From CAMCXT01 sp040403315 (GTDB lineage: Bacteria; Bacteroidota; Bacteroidia; M30B66), in NCBI GenBank assembly GCA_040403315.1, contig JBBAKX010000004.1:306515-370514 (forward strand): a stretch of 64,000 nt of DNA. Direction: 5' to 3'. Shown here one piece after another: positions 7,735-18,201 of this stretch. The number at the start of each line of letters is the position of its first letter. Position 1 is the stretch's first letter. The position numbers and the translations under genes were made by a program. The notes under the pieces are model-generated. The model searched no databases, had not been told where the DNA came from, and saw only the letters and a list, made by a program, of their open reading frames with translations.

Positions 7735-10700
7735 ATGAAATCACATTTACGATTAATCATTTTCGGGTTTGTCCTTCTACTTTTAGGGATGAATTCAACA
7801 AATGCTCAGTGTGTTTTTAATAACACGCTATATCCAGCAACTCCAATAACGCCAGTTTCAGACGTCTTCGCTATTACTGCCAACAATATTTACGCTGGCG
7901 AGTATTCAATTTACAATGTTGTTCAAGGGAACACCTACGAATGGTCACTATGTGCTGCCGACGGCGGATTAGCTGATTACGATTCACAACTTTCATTGTT
8001 TCAATCCACAAATACTGTAGCCGCAATTGCTTACAGCGACGACGATTGTGGAGATGATGCAAAAATTATTTGGGTAGCTACTTTTACTGGTCAAGTATAT
8101 GTTCAGGTTAACTTATATAATTGTTTAACCAACCAAGTCAACACCACTTTAGTTTACAGACAAGCTGCTCTTGGACTTGCAAGCTGCACCTACACTGGTG
8201 ATGCTTCTCAATATCCCTCTACTATCTTCACTCCAACATCTTCCGTTTTCACGCCGGCTGCCTTTAACATTTACGCTGGAGAACACTCTCGCTACAATGT
8301 AACTGCTGGTCAAACCTACGAATGGTCGCTTTGTACTGCCGATGGCGGACTAGCTGATTACGATTCTCAATTGTCTCTTTTTGCATCTTTCAACACGGCG
8401 AATGCAATTGCCTACAGCGACGATGCTTGCGGAGACGATGCGAAAATTACTTGGACTGCCACTTTCACGGGCGTTGTGTATGTTCAGGTAAATCAATACA
8501 ATTGCTTGACAAATTCAACAAACAGCACTTTGGTTTATCGGCGTGTTGGCGCAACCGCACCGGTTAACAACGACTGCTTTGCTGCAACAACCTTAAACAT
8601 CAACGATTTTTGTGTTCCTTCAAATGGAACATTGTTAAATGCTACTGGATCATTGCCAGCAAGTGTTTGTACTGGTACTAATACAGACGACGTTTGGTAC
8701 ACCTTCACAGTAAACAATATAGCTTCAACACTCAATTTTGAAGTCACGCCATCAGGTGCAGGCTTCGATCCTGTGGTTGAGGTTTTCATTGGTACAACTT
8801 GTAACGACATTGTTTCTCTTTTGTGTGTAAACAATGGTGGAGATGGAATTCCTGAAGGCTTTTTTGCTAGCCCTGGAATTGTTCCTATCGGTACAACGTT
8901 CTTCATTCGTGTTTACGACATCAATATCGCTTCAGCAATAAATCCAAATTATTATGTTTGTTCATACTACTCTAATGATGTAACCATTCCTGGCGACGAT
9001 TGCTTGAATGCCATAAACATTCAAACAACAACAGTTTGCACAAATCCGATTCCTGGTAATTATGGTGATTACACACTAGGCGCTACTCAAGGCTTCGATT
9101 GCATTACAAGCCCAGTAACCGACGTTTGGTACACCTTCGCAGCTATCAGCGATTCTGTATTCTTTAATATTGATCCTCTTGGTTTTACAGATGCAGTGTA
9201 TGAAATCTACGAAGGAACAGATTGTGCAGCGTTGCTTAATTTAGGATGCGGAGATTTCGCTACTGCTGGCCAACTTGAAGCCGTACAAATTACACCTACT
9301 GTTCCTGGCGATCGTTTTTACATTCGTTTGTACGATGCCGGTTTTAACACTGCTGCAAACTTAGATTACAACATTTGTGTATTTGATGTGAATGGAGCAG
9401 CGCCTACAGGACCAGTAAACGATGAGTGTAACAACTCAACTTTAATCTTTGCAGGTAATTCTTGTACTCCATTTGTAGGAACTTTAGAAGGTGCCTCAGG
9501 TTCACTTCCAGCAACCAATTGTGTAGGAACTAACAATGAAGATGTTTGGTACCAACTAATTTCTTCCGACACTTCAATGATCGTTGAAATCACCCCAGAT
9601 TTCGCAGCATTGGGAATTGTTGCCGAATTGTTTGTTTCTTCAACAGGAGATTGTAGCGGTTTGTTAAGCTTTGGTTGTGTCGACAATACGCTTGCTGGTG
9701 AACCAGAAGTATTTGTTATAAACGGATTAACCGCTGGCGAATCAGTTTGGGTAAGAGTATTTGACTTCCCAACTGCACCTCCTGCTAATCCAACTTTCAG
9801 CATTTGTGCTTGGTGGGATGCTTCTGTGCTTATTCCAGACAACGACGAATGTGCAGGAGCGGTTACACTTACTCCATCTGCCAATTGCAACCCAACTGCT
9901 TTCTCAACGTCCAATTCATCGGGATCGCTTCCAACTACTTCTTGCTCTCCAGGTGGAGTTCCTAGTTTCGATGTTTGGTTTAAATTCGTAGCTCAAACCA
10001 CTTCTGCAACAATTCGCGTTGGAACTGTTAACAACAGCGACCCTGTTATTCAGTATTTCTCTGGTTCATGTGCAAACTTGACTTCAAGAGGTTGCTCCGA
10101 CTTCTTCCTTCCTGGAGCAGACGAGAACCTGACTGCAACTGGACTTACAGTTGGAACTACCTATTATGTTCGTGTGTTTGATTATGCAGGAGTAGAAGCC
10201 GAATTTGACATTTGCATTATCAACAATTCAGCACCTACTAACGACAATTGTGCGGGTGCTATTCCATTGGTTGTTTCAAACCCATCAAATTTTCAATATT
10301 TCAATACTGCGCTTGCAACCCAATCGGCAGCAGGCTGCGCTGGAAATGCGAACGATGATGTTTGGTTCAGCTTTGTAGCTGGTGAAAACACTCCGGGGGA
10401 TTCAATTGTGATTGGTGGAGATTTAGATTTCTCAACTGTGTACCAAATTTATTCTGGAACATGTGCAAGTTTAACATCTATAGATTGCCAAAACAATATC
10501 ACAACTGGTTATGATGTTGAATCACAATTATACACCGACCTAAATCCAGGTCAGCAATACTATATTCGTGTACACGATTTCGACGCTACTGTAACAAACA
10601 GTACATTCTATATTCAACTTATAGGAACGCCTGTTGGTTGCGATCTTTCTGCGCCTGTTGCTACTGCAAACGGAAGTATCGACATCTGCGGTAACGGTGG

Positions 10701-13527
10701 TGTTAATCTATCAACACCTATCGTAGCTGGCCTATCTTACCAATGGCGATTAAACGGAAACAACATCCTAGGAGCGACGGCAAGCAGCTTTAATGCAACA
10801 ATTTCAGGAGTTTACACAGTTGTTATTTCTGATGCTTCTGCTTGTACTGCCGAATCAAATCCAATTGGCATTCAAGTTACTCCTCAACCTATTGTTTCAA
10901 TTTCTGCAGCAACTTCAACTACAATCTGTACTAGTGGTTCTGTTGTTTTAAGTACACCAACTCAGCCAGGAATTACTTGGCAGTGGTTCCGCAATAACAT
11001 CTCCATTGGTGGTGCTACTTCTTTAACTTATTCTGCAACTCAAACCGGAACATATACGTTGGTTGGAACTTCTGGAGGTTTCTGTACTGGTACTTCAAAC
11101 GGAATTGATGTAAACGTAATCAGCGCTCCAACTGCAGTATTAACAGCTGCAGGAAGTACTACAATTTGCCAAGGAAGTAACATCATTCTTTCAGTAGCAT
11201 CTCAAGCAGGTACAACCATTCAATGGAAACGTAACAACGTCGACATTGCAGGAGCTAATGAATCTACTTACACAGCAAACCAAGCAGGTGCATATACTGC
11301 GGTTGTATCGGCAGGTGCAAATTGCTCAACTACTTCAAATTCGATTACTATTAGCGTTGTTCCTGGTCCAACTGCGGCCATCACATCAGGATCAAGCACT
11401 GTGTTCTGTCAAGGTGGAAATGTGGTTCTAACTGCAGCATCTGTTACTGGTGCATCTTACCAATGGTTAAACAACGGAGTTCCTGTAAACGGAGCAACGA
11501 CTACTTCTTACACCGCTACTGCTAGTGGCTCGTTTAATATTCTTGTAACTACAACGGCTTGTGCTTCTACATCGAACACAATCGATGTTGTTGTTAATCC
11601 AATTCCAACTGCTGTTGCTGCAGCTCAAGGTCAAACTACTTTCTGCACTGGCGGTAGTGTTACTTTGTCGGCAACTCCAGTTGCGGGAGCAATTTACCAG
11701 TGGTTTAATAGTGGTGCACAAATCTCAGGAGCCAATTCAGCTTCATACAATGCCACTGCTTCTGGTTCTTATACTGTGAATGTTATTGGCGACGGATGTT
11801 TAGCTTCAAGTAACGCAATCACTGTTACTGTAAACCCTCCACCAACTGCAATAATTACAGCCAATGGAAGCACAACAGTTTGTCAAGGAAATACAGTTAC
11901 GCTAAACGCGAATGCTGGAGCTGGTTTGTCTTACCAATGGTTACTCAATGGAACGCAGATCGGTGGAGCATCAAACGTTAGTTATTTAGCAACAATTGCT
12001 GGAAATTATACTGTAATTGTTTCTCAAGGAAGCAATTGCTCTTCAACATCTAACGGTGCCAATGTGAACATCTTAGCATTGCCACAAATTGCTGTAACTG
12101 CTTCTGGTCCATTAGCGATTTGCCAAGGATCTTCAGTGAATTTAAGTGCATCTCCTACAACTGGAAATACATTCCAGTGGCAAGTTGGCGGTGCAAATAT
12201 CAGCGGAGCAACCAATGCTACTTATGCAGCTAACGGAGTGGGTTCTTACTCAGTTGTAGCTACCAGCACCAACGGTTGCGCTTCAACCAGCACGCCTTCT
12301 GTGATTACTGTTAATGCACTTCCTGCAGCTTCAATTACACCAAACGGACCTACAACATTCTGTGTTGGCGGAAACGTGCTTCTTCAAGCTAACATTGGTA
12401 ATGGCTTCAATTACCAATGGCAAAATGGCGGTAACGTAATCCCAGGTGCGGTAAATGGAGTGTTAAACGTAAGCCAATCTGGATCTTATACAGTTACTGT
12501 AAGCGACCTCAACAATTGTTCAGCAACCTCAACTGCAATCAATGTAAACGTTGCAGGTGTTCAAGCGGAACTTACTTTCACAGGTCAACCAGCAATTTGC
12601 GATGGTCAGGCAGTTGTGCTTTCTTCAAACACTGGTTCTGGATTAACTTTCCAGTGGAGCAATAACGGAAACACCATTTCAGGAGCTAATGCTTCAACTT
12701 ATACAGCTACCACTGGAGGTAATTACAGTGTATCTGTTACTGACCTAAATAACTGTACTTCAAACTCTACCACTCAAACAATTACTGTTGGCCAAACCCC
12801 TGAAGTTCCTGTGGTTACTGCAAATGGTCCTATTAAATTCTGCGAAGGTGGAAGTGTAGAACTATCTACACCTACTGTTGTTGGTATCGTTTATCAGTGG
12901 TTGCTTGATGGAAATGCAATTGCAGGCGAAAATCAGCCAACAATTACTGGCGACCAAACTGGCGACTACTTGATTACGGCTGTAAATAATTCTGGATGTT
13001 TAAGTCAATCTTTATCAACTGAAGTTGAAGTTTACGCCAATCCAACAGCTACCTTCACGCTAAGTCCTGACACTACTTGTGTTGATCAGCTTTTCGCTCT
13101 TCAAGGTGGTAGCCCATCTGGTGGTGTATATTCAGGAACAAATGTTGACGCTGGAAACTTCCTTTCTTCTACAACTGGAACATTCACAATTACTTACCAA
13201 TACACAGATGTGAACGGCTGTAGTGCTTCTGCAACCGACGACTTGAAAGTTTATACTTGTTCTTCTATTGAAGATCTTATATGTAATAGCATTCAGTTGT
13301 ATCCTAATCCTGCAAATGAGTTTGTGACGATCGAAATCCCATCTACTATGTTGGTAAACAGCATTCAAATGAATGATTTGAGTGGGCATTTGATCGAATT
13401 GAACTTGGTGAATAATGGAAACAATCGTTACACTATTCCAGTTTCGAATCTCGCCAATGGAACTTACCAAATCGTCATTCTGACAGATGAATTCCAACTT
13501 GTGAAACGATTTGCAAAAATGAATTAA
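7735..13527 (+). CDS. Giant secreted repeat protein with Ig-like repeats and T9SS type A sorting domain
   Basis: A 1930-residue exported protein with four zones. After a signal peptide (ending near NSTNAQ) come two near-identical 125-residue units (about 25-275; shared motifs YEWSLC, GGLADYDSQLSLF, CGDDAKI). Next are five pre-peptidase-like units of about 140 residues (about 276-970; DVWYTF or DVWF, then YxxRVxD). Ten Ig-like units of about 80 residues follow (about 970-1765; FCxGGxVxLxA then YQWLxNG and GxYTVxV). The last zone is an eleventh, divergent unit and a type A sorting domain (about 1850-1930; LYPNPANEFVTI, LANGTYQIVI). Each Ig-like unit keeps a cysteine just before its GG/GS turn. 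It is likely a cell-surface adhesin or matrix protein; no enzymatic domain is visible. It is monocistronic, with a hairpin behind it. Confidence 0.9.
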   Translation: MKSHLRLIIFGFVLLLLGMNSTNAQCVFNNTLYPATPITPVSDVFAITANNIYAGEYSIYNVVQGNTYEWSLCAADGGLADYDSQLSLFQSTNTVAAIAYSDDDCGDDAKIIWVATFTGQVYVQVNLYNCLTNQVNTTLVYRQAALGLASCTYTGDASQYPSTIFTPTSSVFTPAAFNIYAGEHSRYNVTAGQTYEWSLCTADGGLADYDSQLSLFASFNTANAIAYSDDACGDDAKITWTATFTGVVYVQVNQYNCLTNSTNSTLVYRRVGATAPVNNDCFAATTLNINDFCVPSNGTLLNATGSLPASVCTGTNTDDVWYTFTVNNIASTLNFEVTPSGAGFDPVVEVFIGTTCNDIVSLLCVNNGGDGIPEGFFASPGIVPIGTTFFIRVYDINIASAINPNYYVCSYYSNDVTIPGDDCLNAINIQTTTVCTNPIPGNYGDYTLGATQGFDCITSPVTDVWYTFAAISDSVFFNIDPLGFTDAVYEIYEGTDCAALLNLGCGDFATAGQLEAVQITPTVPGDRFYIRLYDAGFNTAANLDYNICVFDVNGAAPTGPVNDECNNSTLIFAGNSCTPFVGTLEGASGSLPATNCVGTNNEDVWYQLISSDTSMIVEITPDFAALGIVAELFVSSTGDCSGLLSFGCVDNTLAGEPEVFVINGLTAGESVWVRVFDFPTAPPANPTFSICAWWDASVLIPDNDECAGAVTLTPSANCNPTAFSTSNSSGSLPTTSCSPGGVPSFDVWFKFVAQTTSATIRVGTVNNSDPVIQYFSGSCANLTSRGCSDFFLPGADENLTATGLTVGTTYYVRVFDYAGVEAEFDICIINNSAPTNDNCAGAIPLVVSNPSNFQYFNTALATQSAAGCAGNANDDVWFSFVAGENTPGDSIVIGGDLDFSTVYQIYSGTCASLTSIDCQNNITTGYDVESQLYTDLNPGQQYYIRVHDFDATVTNSTFYIQLIGTPVGCDLSAPVATANGSIDICGNGGVNLSTPIVAGLSYQWRLNGNNILGATASSFNATISGVYTVVISDASACTAESNPIGIQVTPQPIVSISAATSTTICTSGSVVLSTPTQPGITWQWFRNNISIGGATSLTYSATQTGTYTLVGTSGGFCTGTSNGIDVNVISAPTAVLTAAGSTTICQGSNIILSVASQAGTTIQWKRNNVDIAGANESTYTANQAGAYTAVVSAGANCSTTSNSITISVVPGPTAAITSGSSTVFCQGGNVVLTAASVTGASYQWLNNGVPVNGATTTSYTATASGSFNILVTTTACASTSNTIDVVVNPIPTAVAAAQGQTTFCTGGSVTLSATPVAGAIYQWFNSGAQISGANSASYNATASGSYTVNVIGDGCLASSNAITVTVNPPPTAIITANGSTTVCQGNTVTLNANAGAGLSYQWLLNGTQIGGASNVSYLATIAGNYTVIVSQGSNCSSTSNGANVNILALPQIAVTASGPLAICQGSSVNLSASPTTGNTFQWQVGGANISGATNATYAANGVGSYSVVATSTNGCASTSTPSVITVNALPAASITPNGPTTFCVGGNVLLQANIGNGFNYQWQNGGNVIPGAVNGVLNVSQSGSYTVTVSDLNNCSATSTAINVNVAGVQAELTFTGQPAICDGQAVVLSSNTGSGLTFQWSNNGNTISGANASTYTATTGGNYSVSVTDLNNCTSNSTTQTITVGQTPEVPVVTANGPIKFCEGGSVELSTPTVVGIVYQWLLDGNAIAGENQPTITGDQTGDYLITAVNNSGCLSQSLSTEVEVYANPTATFTLSPDTTCVDQLFALQGGSPSGGVYSGTNVDAGNFLSSTTGTFTITYQYTDVNGCSASATDDLKVYTCSSIEDLICNSIQLYPNPANEFVTIEIPSTMLVNSIQMNDLSGHLIELNLVNNGNNRYTIPVSNLANGTYQIVILTDEFQLVKRFAKMN

Positions 13528-13556
13528 TGCTTTTATCGTTGAATTTCAGCTAAATA

Positions 13557-13600
13557 GAAACGGCTGGTTGTTGCAAAACAATCAGCCGTTTCGTCTTTTT
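13557..13600 (+). terminator. Hairpin terminator after the repeat-protein gene
   Basis: A long stem (GAAACGGCTG at 13557-13566 pairing with CAGCCGTTTC at 13583-13592, extended by TTGT/ACAA) is followed by a T-rich stretch. It separates the repeat protein from secA. Confidence 0.75.
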
Positions 13601-13665
13601 GGCAGGAAAATTTACTAGGAACAATTCTTGGCTATAACGTCTGCCCAATCATTCGGATTTTGGGT

Positions 13666-13673
13666 TAATTTTG
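13666..13673 (+). promoter_or_regulatory. TAnnTTTG -7 box of secA
   Basis: TAATTTTG lies 22 bases upstream of the secA ATG and matches the Bacteroidota -7 consensus. No clear -33 element is seen. Confidence 0.45.
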
Positions 13674-13695
13674 CCGACCTCATTTATTAAACATC

Positions 13696-16600
13696 ATGAT
13701 CAAAGTGATCAACTCCCTATTAGGGAAATTTCTCGGAAACAAGGCCGACCGTGACCTGAAGGAAATTCAGCCGTTACTTCAGAAAATCAATCAGATTTAT
13801 CCTCAGTTGGCTTCCGACACCAACGATGAATTGCGTGCAAGAACTACGAAATTCCGCCAAGCAATTCAAGACCGTGTCGAAACACAGCGCAATAGAATTG
13901 CTGAACTGACGCAATTGATGGATAGTTCTCCTGATATGGATTTCGTTGAAAAGGAAAGCCACTTCGAAGAGATCGATAAACTCAAAAAACAAATCACAAC
14001 AGAGATCGAAATCGCGCTCGAAGACGTTTTGCCTGAGGCTTTCGCAGTTGTTCGTGAGACCGCTCGACGTTTAAAGGAAAGCCCTACTCTCGAAGTTACA
14101 GCCTCAACCATGGACCGTGATCTTGCCACGAGCAAAGATTACGTAATGATCCAAGGGGATAAAGCCATCTGGAAAAATGCTTGGAACGCTGCGGGTTCGT
14201 TGGTTACTTGGGACATGGTTCACTACGATGTTCAGCTCATCGGTGGTATCATGCTTCACAAAGGCAAAATTGCCGAAATGGCAACCGGTGAAGGTAAAAC
14301 CCTCGTTGCCACGCTTCCAGTTTACCTAAATGCACTATCAGGAGAAGGAGTACACGTTGTAACAGTAAACGATTACCTAGCTCGACGCGACTCCGAATGG
14401 ATGGGACCATTGTATGAATTCCATGGATTACGTGTGGATTGCATCGATAAACACCAGCCTAACTCAAATAGCCGCAGAAGAGCATACGCTTCAGAAATCA
14501 CATTCGGAACAAACAACGAATTCGGTTTCGATTATCTGCGCGACAACATGGCTCGAAGCCCTGAAGAACTCGTTCAACGCGGTCACAACTTCGCCATCGT
14601 GGATGAGGTTGACTCTGTATTGATCGATGATGCACGCACTCCTTTGATCATTTCAGGTCCAACGCCAAAAGGCGAAAATCAAGAATTCTTTGCGCTTCGA
14701 CCTAGAGTTGAAAAACTTGTAAACGCACAGAAAGCCTTCATCAATACTGCACTTACTGAAGCAAAGAAAAACTTTGGTCAAGACGACAAAGTTGCAGGCT
14801 TGGCCATTTTACGAGCTCATAGAGGTTTGCCGAAGAACAAAGCCCTGATCAAATTCCTGAGCGAACAAGGAACAAGAACACTTCTGCAGAAAACAGAGAA
14901 TTTCTACATGCAGGACCAAGGCCGCGAAATGCCGAAGGTGGATCTAGAACTTTACTTCGTGATCGATGAGAAGAACAACTCCATTGAACTTACAGAAAAA
15001 GGGATCGAATTAATCACAGGACAAAGCGAAGACAACAACTTCTTCGTTATGCCTGATGTAGGCTCTGAGATTGCCCTGATCGAAAAAAGCAGCCTTTCGG
15101 CAGAAGAGAAACTCAACAACAAAGAAGAATTGCTTCGCGATTTCGCGATCAAGTCGGAAAGAATTCACACCATCAACCAGCTATTAAAAGCATACACGCT
15201 CTTCGAAACAGATGTTGAGTACGTTGTGATGGATGGGAAAGTAAAGATTGTTGACGAGCAAACAGGCCGTATCATGGAAGGCCGCCGATACAGCGATGGG
15301 CTTCACCAAGCTATCGAGGCGAAAGAAAATGTAACCATCGAAGCTGCTACCCAAACATACGCCACCATCACGCTGCAGAACTTCTTCAGGATGTATAACA
15401 AATTGGCAGGTATGACAGGTACAGCCGAAACAGAAGCAGGTGAGCTTTGGGATATCTACAAACTCGATGTTGCTGTGATTCCTACCAACCGGAAAATTTC
15501 CCGGAAAGATGAGGAAGACTTGGTATACAAAACCAAACGCGAGAAATACAACGCTGTAATCGAAAAGATTGCAGAAGAAACAGGCAAAGGAAGACCAGTT
15601 TTGGTGGGTACAACATCTGTCGAAATTTCAGAAATCCTCAGCCGAATGCTCAAGCTTCGTGGAATCGAGCACAATGTACTCAACGCGAAACAGCATCAAC
15701 GTGAGGCGGAAATTGTTCAGGTTGCCGGGCAAGCCGGAAATGTAACCATCGCGACCAACATGGCAGGCCGTGGTACCGACATCAAGCTCGGTGCAGGTGT
15801 AAAAGATTCAGGTGGACTAGCCATCATTGGTACTGAGCGTCATGAAAGTCGCCGCGTTGACCGCCAATTGCGTGGTCGTGCCGGACGACAAGGAGATCCA
15901 GGTTCATCTCAATTCTTCGTTTCGTTGGAAGATGATTTAATGCGCCTTTTTGGATCAGAACGTATCGCTCGAATCATGGACCGCTTGGGCATGAAGGAAG
16001 GCGAAGTGATCCAAAGTGGAATGATCACTAGCTCAATCGAAAGAGCTCAGAAAAAAGTAGAAGAAAACAACTTCGGAATCCGTAAGCGACTGCTCGAATA
16101 CGACGACCAGATGAATCACCAGCGTGAGGTAATCTACAAACGTCGTCGTAACGCCTTGTATGGCGACCGTTTGGCGGTGGATATTGCCAATATGATTCTC
16201 GAAACATGCGAGGGAATCGTAAACGAATACCAAGACATCCGTGATTATAATGGCTTTAAGTTGGAGGTGATTAGACTTCTTTCTGTAGATTCTGCCATTT
16301 CGGAAAGTGAATTTCTAAAAGAAAAACCTGATGCACTTGGGCAGAAGCTTTATCAAGAAGCCATGCAGCATTACCATCATAAGTCGGTTCACATTGGCGA
16401 ATTGGCATTCCCTGTAATTGCGAATGTTTACCAAAACCAATCGTCGCAATTCGAAAACATGATGATTCCTTTAACTGATGGATTTAAAACCCTTCAGATT
16501 GTTGTGAATCTCAAGAAAGCTTTCGACAACAAAGGCCGTGAGGTAACGTATTCGATGGAACGCTTCATCAACCTAGCAATCATCGATGATATCTGGAAAG

Positions 16601-17028
16601 AACACCTTCGTGAGATGGACGACTTGAAGCAATCGGTTCAGAATGCTGTATATGAGCAAAAGGATCCATTGTTAATTTATAAAATCGAATCGTTTAAGCT
16701 TTTCGAAGAAATGCTTGGAAAGATTGCCCGAGATATAACTGCATTCCTAATGAAGGCAAGTCTTCCAACTGGCGATCCTGATGACGGGAATGCTCCCACT
16801 CCACCAAGGATTCAACCTGCAGCAGCGACTCGTCCGGCTCAATCTCCAGTATTGAGAACATCGAGAATAGAGGTTGCATCTAAGCAGCCACAAGCACCTA
16901 TCGATACCAACGCAGAAGCGCGTCGTGAACCAGCGAAGGCAGATCTTAAAATTGGTCGCAATGATGTTTGTCCTTGTGGAAGCGGCAAGAAATACAAGAA
17001 CTGTCACGGGTTAACAGTAGGCGCGTAA
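13696..17028 (+). CDS. secA: Preprotein translocase ATPase SecA
   Basis: SecA is the motor that drives unfolded preproteins through SecYEG. Visible landmarks are the start of the nucleotide-binding domain, the Walker A TGEGKT at residues 197-202, the DEVDSVLIDDARTPL motif that follows the DEAD-like box, GRxMEGRRYSDGLHQAIEAKE of the preprotein cross-linking region, TNMAGRGTDI, and the arginine finger region RQLRGRAGRQGDPGSS. The C-terminus ends in a zinc-binding SEC-C motif (CPCGSGKKYKNCHG) after a Pro/Ala-rich linker. At 1110 residues it is longer than the E. coli protein (901), as is usual in Bacteroidota. The next gene starts immediately at its stop codon. Confidence 0.98.
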   Translation: MIKVINSLLGKFLGNKADRDLKEIQPLLQKINQIYPQLASDTNDELRARTTKFRQAIQDRVETQRNRIAELTQLMDSSPDMDFVEKESHFEEIDKLKKQITTEIEIALEDVLPEAFAVVRETARRLKESPTLEVTASTMDRDLATSKDYVMIQGDKAIWKNAWNAAGSLVTWDMVHYDVQLIGGIMLHKGKIAEMATGEGKTLVATLPVYLNALSGEGVHVVTVNDYLARRDSEWMGPLYEFHGLRVDCIDKHQPNSNSRRRAYASEITFGTNNEFGFDYLRDNMARSPEELVQRGHNFAIVDEVDSVLIDDARTPLIISGPTPKGENQEFFALRPRVEKLVNAQKAFINTALTEAKKNFGQDDKVAGLAILRAHRGLPKNKALIKFLSEQGTRTLLQKTENFYMQDQGREMPKVDLELYFVIDEKNNSIELTEKGIELITGQSEDNNFFVMPDVGSEIALIEKSSLSAEEKLNNKEELLRDFAIKSERIHTINQLLKAYTLFETDVEYVVMDGKVKIVDEQTGRIMEGRRYSDGLHQAIEAKENVTIEAATQTYATITLQNFFRMYNKLAGMTGTAETEAGELWDIYKLDVAVIPTNRKISRKDEEDLVYKTKREKYNAVIEKIAEETGKGRPVLVGTTSVEISEILSRMLKLRGIEHNVLNAKQHQREAEIVQVAGQAGNVTIATNMAGRGTDIKLGAGVKDSGGLAIIGTERHESRRVDRQLRGRAGRQGDPGSSQFFVSLEDDLMRLFGSERIARIMDRLGMKEGEVIQSGMITSSIERAQKKVEENNFGIRKRLLEYDDQMNHQREVIYKRRRNALYGDRLAVDIANMILETCEGIVNEYQDIRDYNGFKLEVIRLLSVDSAISESEFLKEKPDALGQKLYQEAMQHYHHKSVHIGELAFPVIANVYQNQSSQFENMMIPLTDGFKTLQIVVNLKKAFDNKGREVTYSMERFINLAIIDDIWKEHLREMDDLKQSVQNAVYEQKDPLLIYKIESFKLFEEMLGKIARDITAFLMKASLPTGDPDDGNAPTPPRIQPAAATRPAQSPVLRTSRIEVASKQPQAPIDTNAEARREPAKADLKIGRNDVCPCGSGKKYKNCHGLTVGA

Positions 17029-17355
17029 GTGGAAATTTCGGCACTTCAACAAGAAATTGACCGCTGGATTAGGGAGGTAGGTGTTCGTTATTTCAACGAG
17101 CTTACCAATACTGCGGTCTTAATGGAAGAGGTGGGCGAATTGGCCAGGATAATGGCGCGTAAGTATGGTGAGCAGTCGTTCAAAGCTGGCGAGGATGACT
17201 CCAAAATGGCTGATGAAATGGCTGATGTGCTTTTCGTGTTGGTTTGTTTGGCGAATCAAACCGGAGTTGACCTAACCGATGCGATGAAGAAAAATTTCGA
17301 AAAGAAAACCAAGCGAGACTTCGATCGCCACAAAGACAATCCGAAGTTGCAATAA
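17029..17355 (+). CDS. MazG-like nucleotide pyrophosphohydrolase
   Basis: A 108-residue all-helical protein that starts with GTG directly after the secA stop, without any spacer. It shows the metal-binding pattern of MazG-type pyrophosphohydrolases: LMEEVGELA in one helix and DEMADVLFVL in the next (ExxE...ExxD). Such enzymes hydrolyse nucleoside triphosphates to monophosphates, often as house-cleaning of non-canonical nucleotides. It is the single-domain form, shorter than E. coli MazG (263). Zero spacing suggests co-translation with secA; the biological reason is not evident. Confidence 0.88.
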   Translation: MEISALQQEIDRWIREVGVRYFNELTNTAVLMEEVGELARIMARKYGEQSFKAGEDDSKMADEMADVLFVLVCLANQTGVDLTDAMKKNFEKKTKRDFDRHKDNPKLQ

Positions 17356-17366
17356 TCGATTGGTCT

Positions 17367-18050
17367 CTACATCACGGGCGCCGCGATGCTTGCAATGGTG
17401 AGTTTTGCAACCCCAGCCATAAATAGCCTACTTGCACATGCTTCAATGGTGGCACCTGTAGTAATTACATCATCCACCAACAGCACATGTTTGTTGATTA
17501 ATCTCTCGGGACGAATCACAGCATAAGCTTCTTGCACATTTTCCCACCGTGCAAATCGGCTTTTCTTTGTCTGACTTTCGGTATGAAGGTTTCTGATGAG
17601 CAAATCATTTACAGCTTGATTTCGCATGCCTCGAGCGAGTCCGTTGGCGAAAGTTTCGCTCTGATTGTACCCTCTTGATGCCAATCTTTCGGCATGAAGA
17701 GGAACAGGTATAATTAGATCTGCATCAGAAAACAAAGGAGATTTCAACAGTTCAGCCCCATATGAAAGTCCGATTTCCTCGCCGATTTCGGGCTGATTTC
17801 CATATTTGAGTTCGTGGAGCAATTGCTGCACTTTACCAGACTTTTTAAAAAAGTAGTAAGACGCTGCAGTATGAATTGGGATCCTTCCCCAAAACAGCCT
17901 TGCAATAGGGTTGTCGGGATGAAGATGATAACCTGTTTGCGGCAGTGATACACGACAGGTAAAACAAATCACCCTTTCATGGTGCTGAAGTGCTCCATGA
18001 CATGCTGGGCAAATTCTTGGAAAAAATAAATGAAGGCAATCTCTGATCAT
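17367..18050 (-). CDS. comF: ComF-family phosphoribosyltransferase-like protein
   Basis: The N-terminus has a four-cysteine zinc motif (CPAC then CFTC, about residues 14-32). The body is a type I phosphoribosyltransferase fold with the PRPP loop VLLVDDVITTGATIEAC near the C-terminus and the conserved PVPLHAERLASRGYNQSE segment. The 227-residue length fits the family. ComF/GntX proteins take part in DNA uptake in naturally competent bacteria; in others the role is unclear. It is convergent with the secA-mazG pair, only 11 bases from its end, and divergent from the coiled-coil gene. Confidence 0.9.
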   Translation of the reverse strand: MIRDCLHLFFPRICPACHGALQHHERVICFTCRVSLPQTGYHLHPDNPIARLFWGRIPIHTAASYYFFKKSGKVQQLLHELKYGNQPEIGEEIGLSYGAELLKSPLFSDADLIIPVPLHAERLASRGYNQSETFANGLARGMRNQAVNDLLIRNLHTESQTKKSRFARWENVQEAYAVIRPERLINKHVLLVDDVITTGATIEACASRLFMAGVAKLTIASIAAPVM

Positions 18051-18165
18051 AACTTGAATTTAGATCAGATACAGTGCAAATGCCTCAAATTCTCTCGTTT
18101 AAGAGGAAATTCAACGTAAAAGTAAGTAATTACCTTCAAGGCTTCAATCGGCAACCAAAAAAAAA

Positions 18166-18173
18166 TATCTTTG
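18166..18173 (+). promoter_or_regulatory. TAnnTTTG -7 box of the coiled-coil protein gene
   Basis: TATCTTTG, 28 bases upstream of the ATG at 18202, matches the Bacteroidota -7 consensus. An A-tract precedes it. Confidence 0.45.
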
Positions 18174-18201
18174 CAGCATAAGATAAAACCGCACCTCAAT
18201 T

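Noticed and set aside
9366..9914. Minus-strand open frame of 182 codons
   Set aside because: It is antisense to the Thr/Asn/Ala-rich repeat protein; long shadow frames are expected there and the product looks like nothing known.
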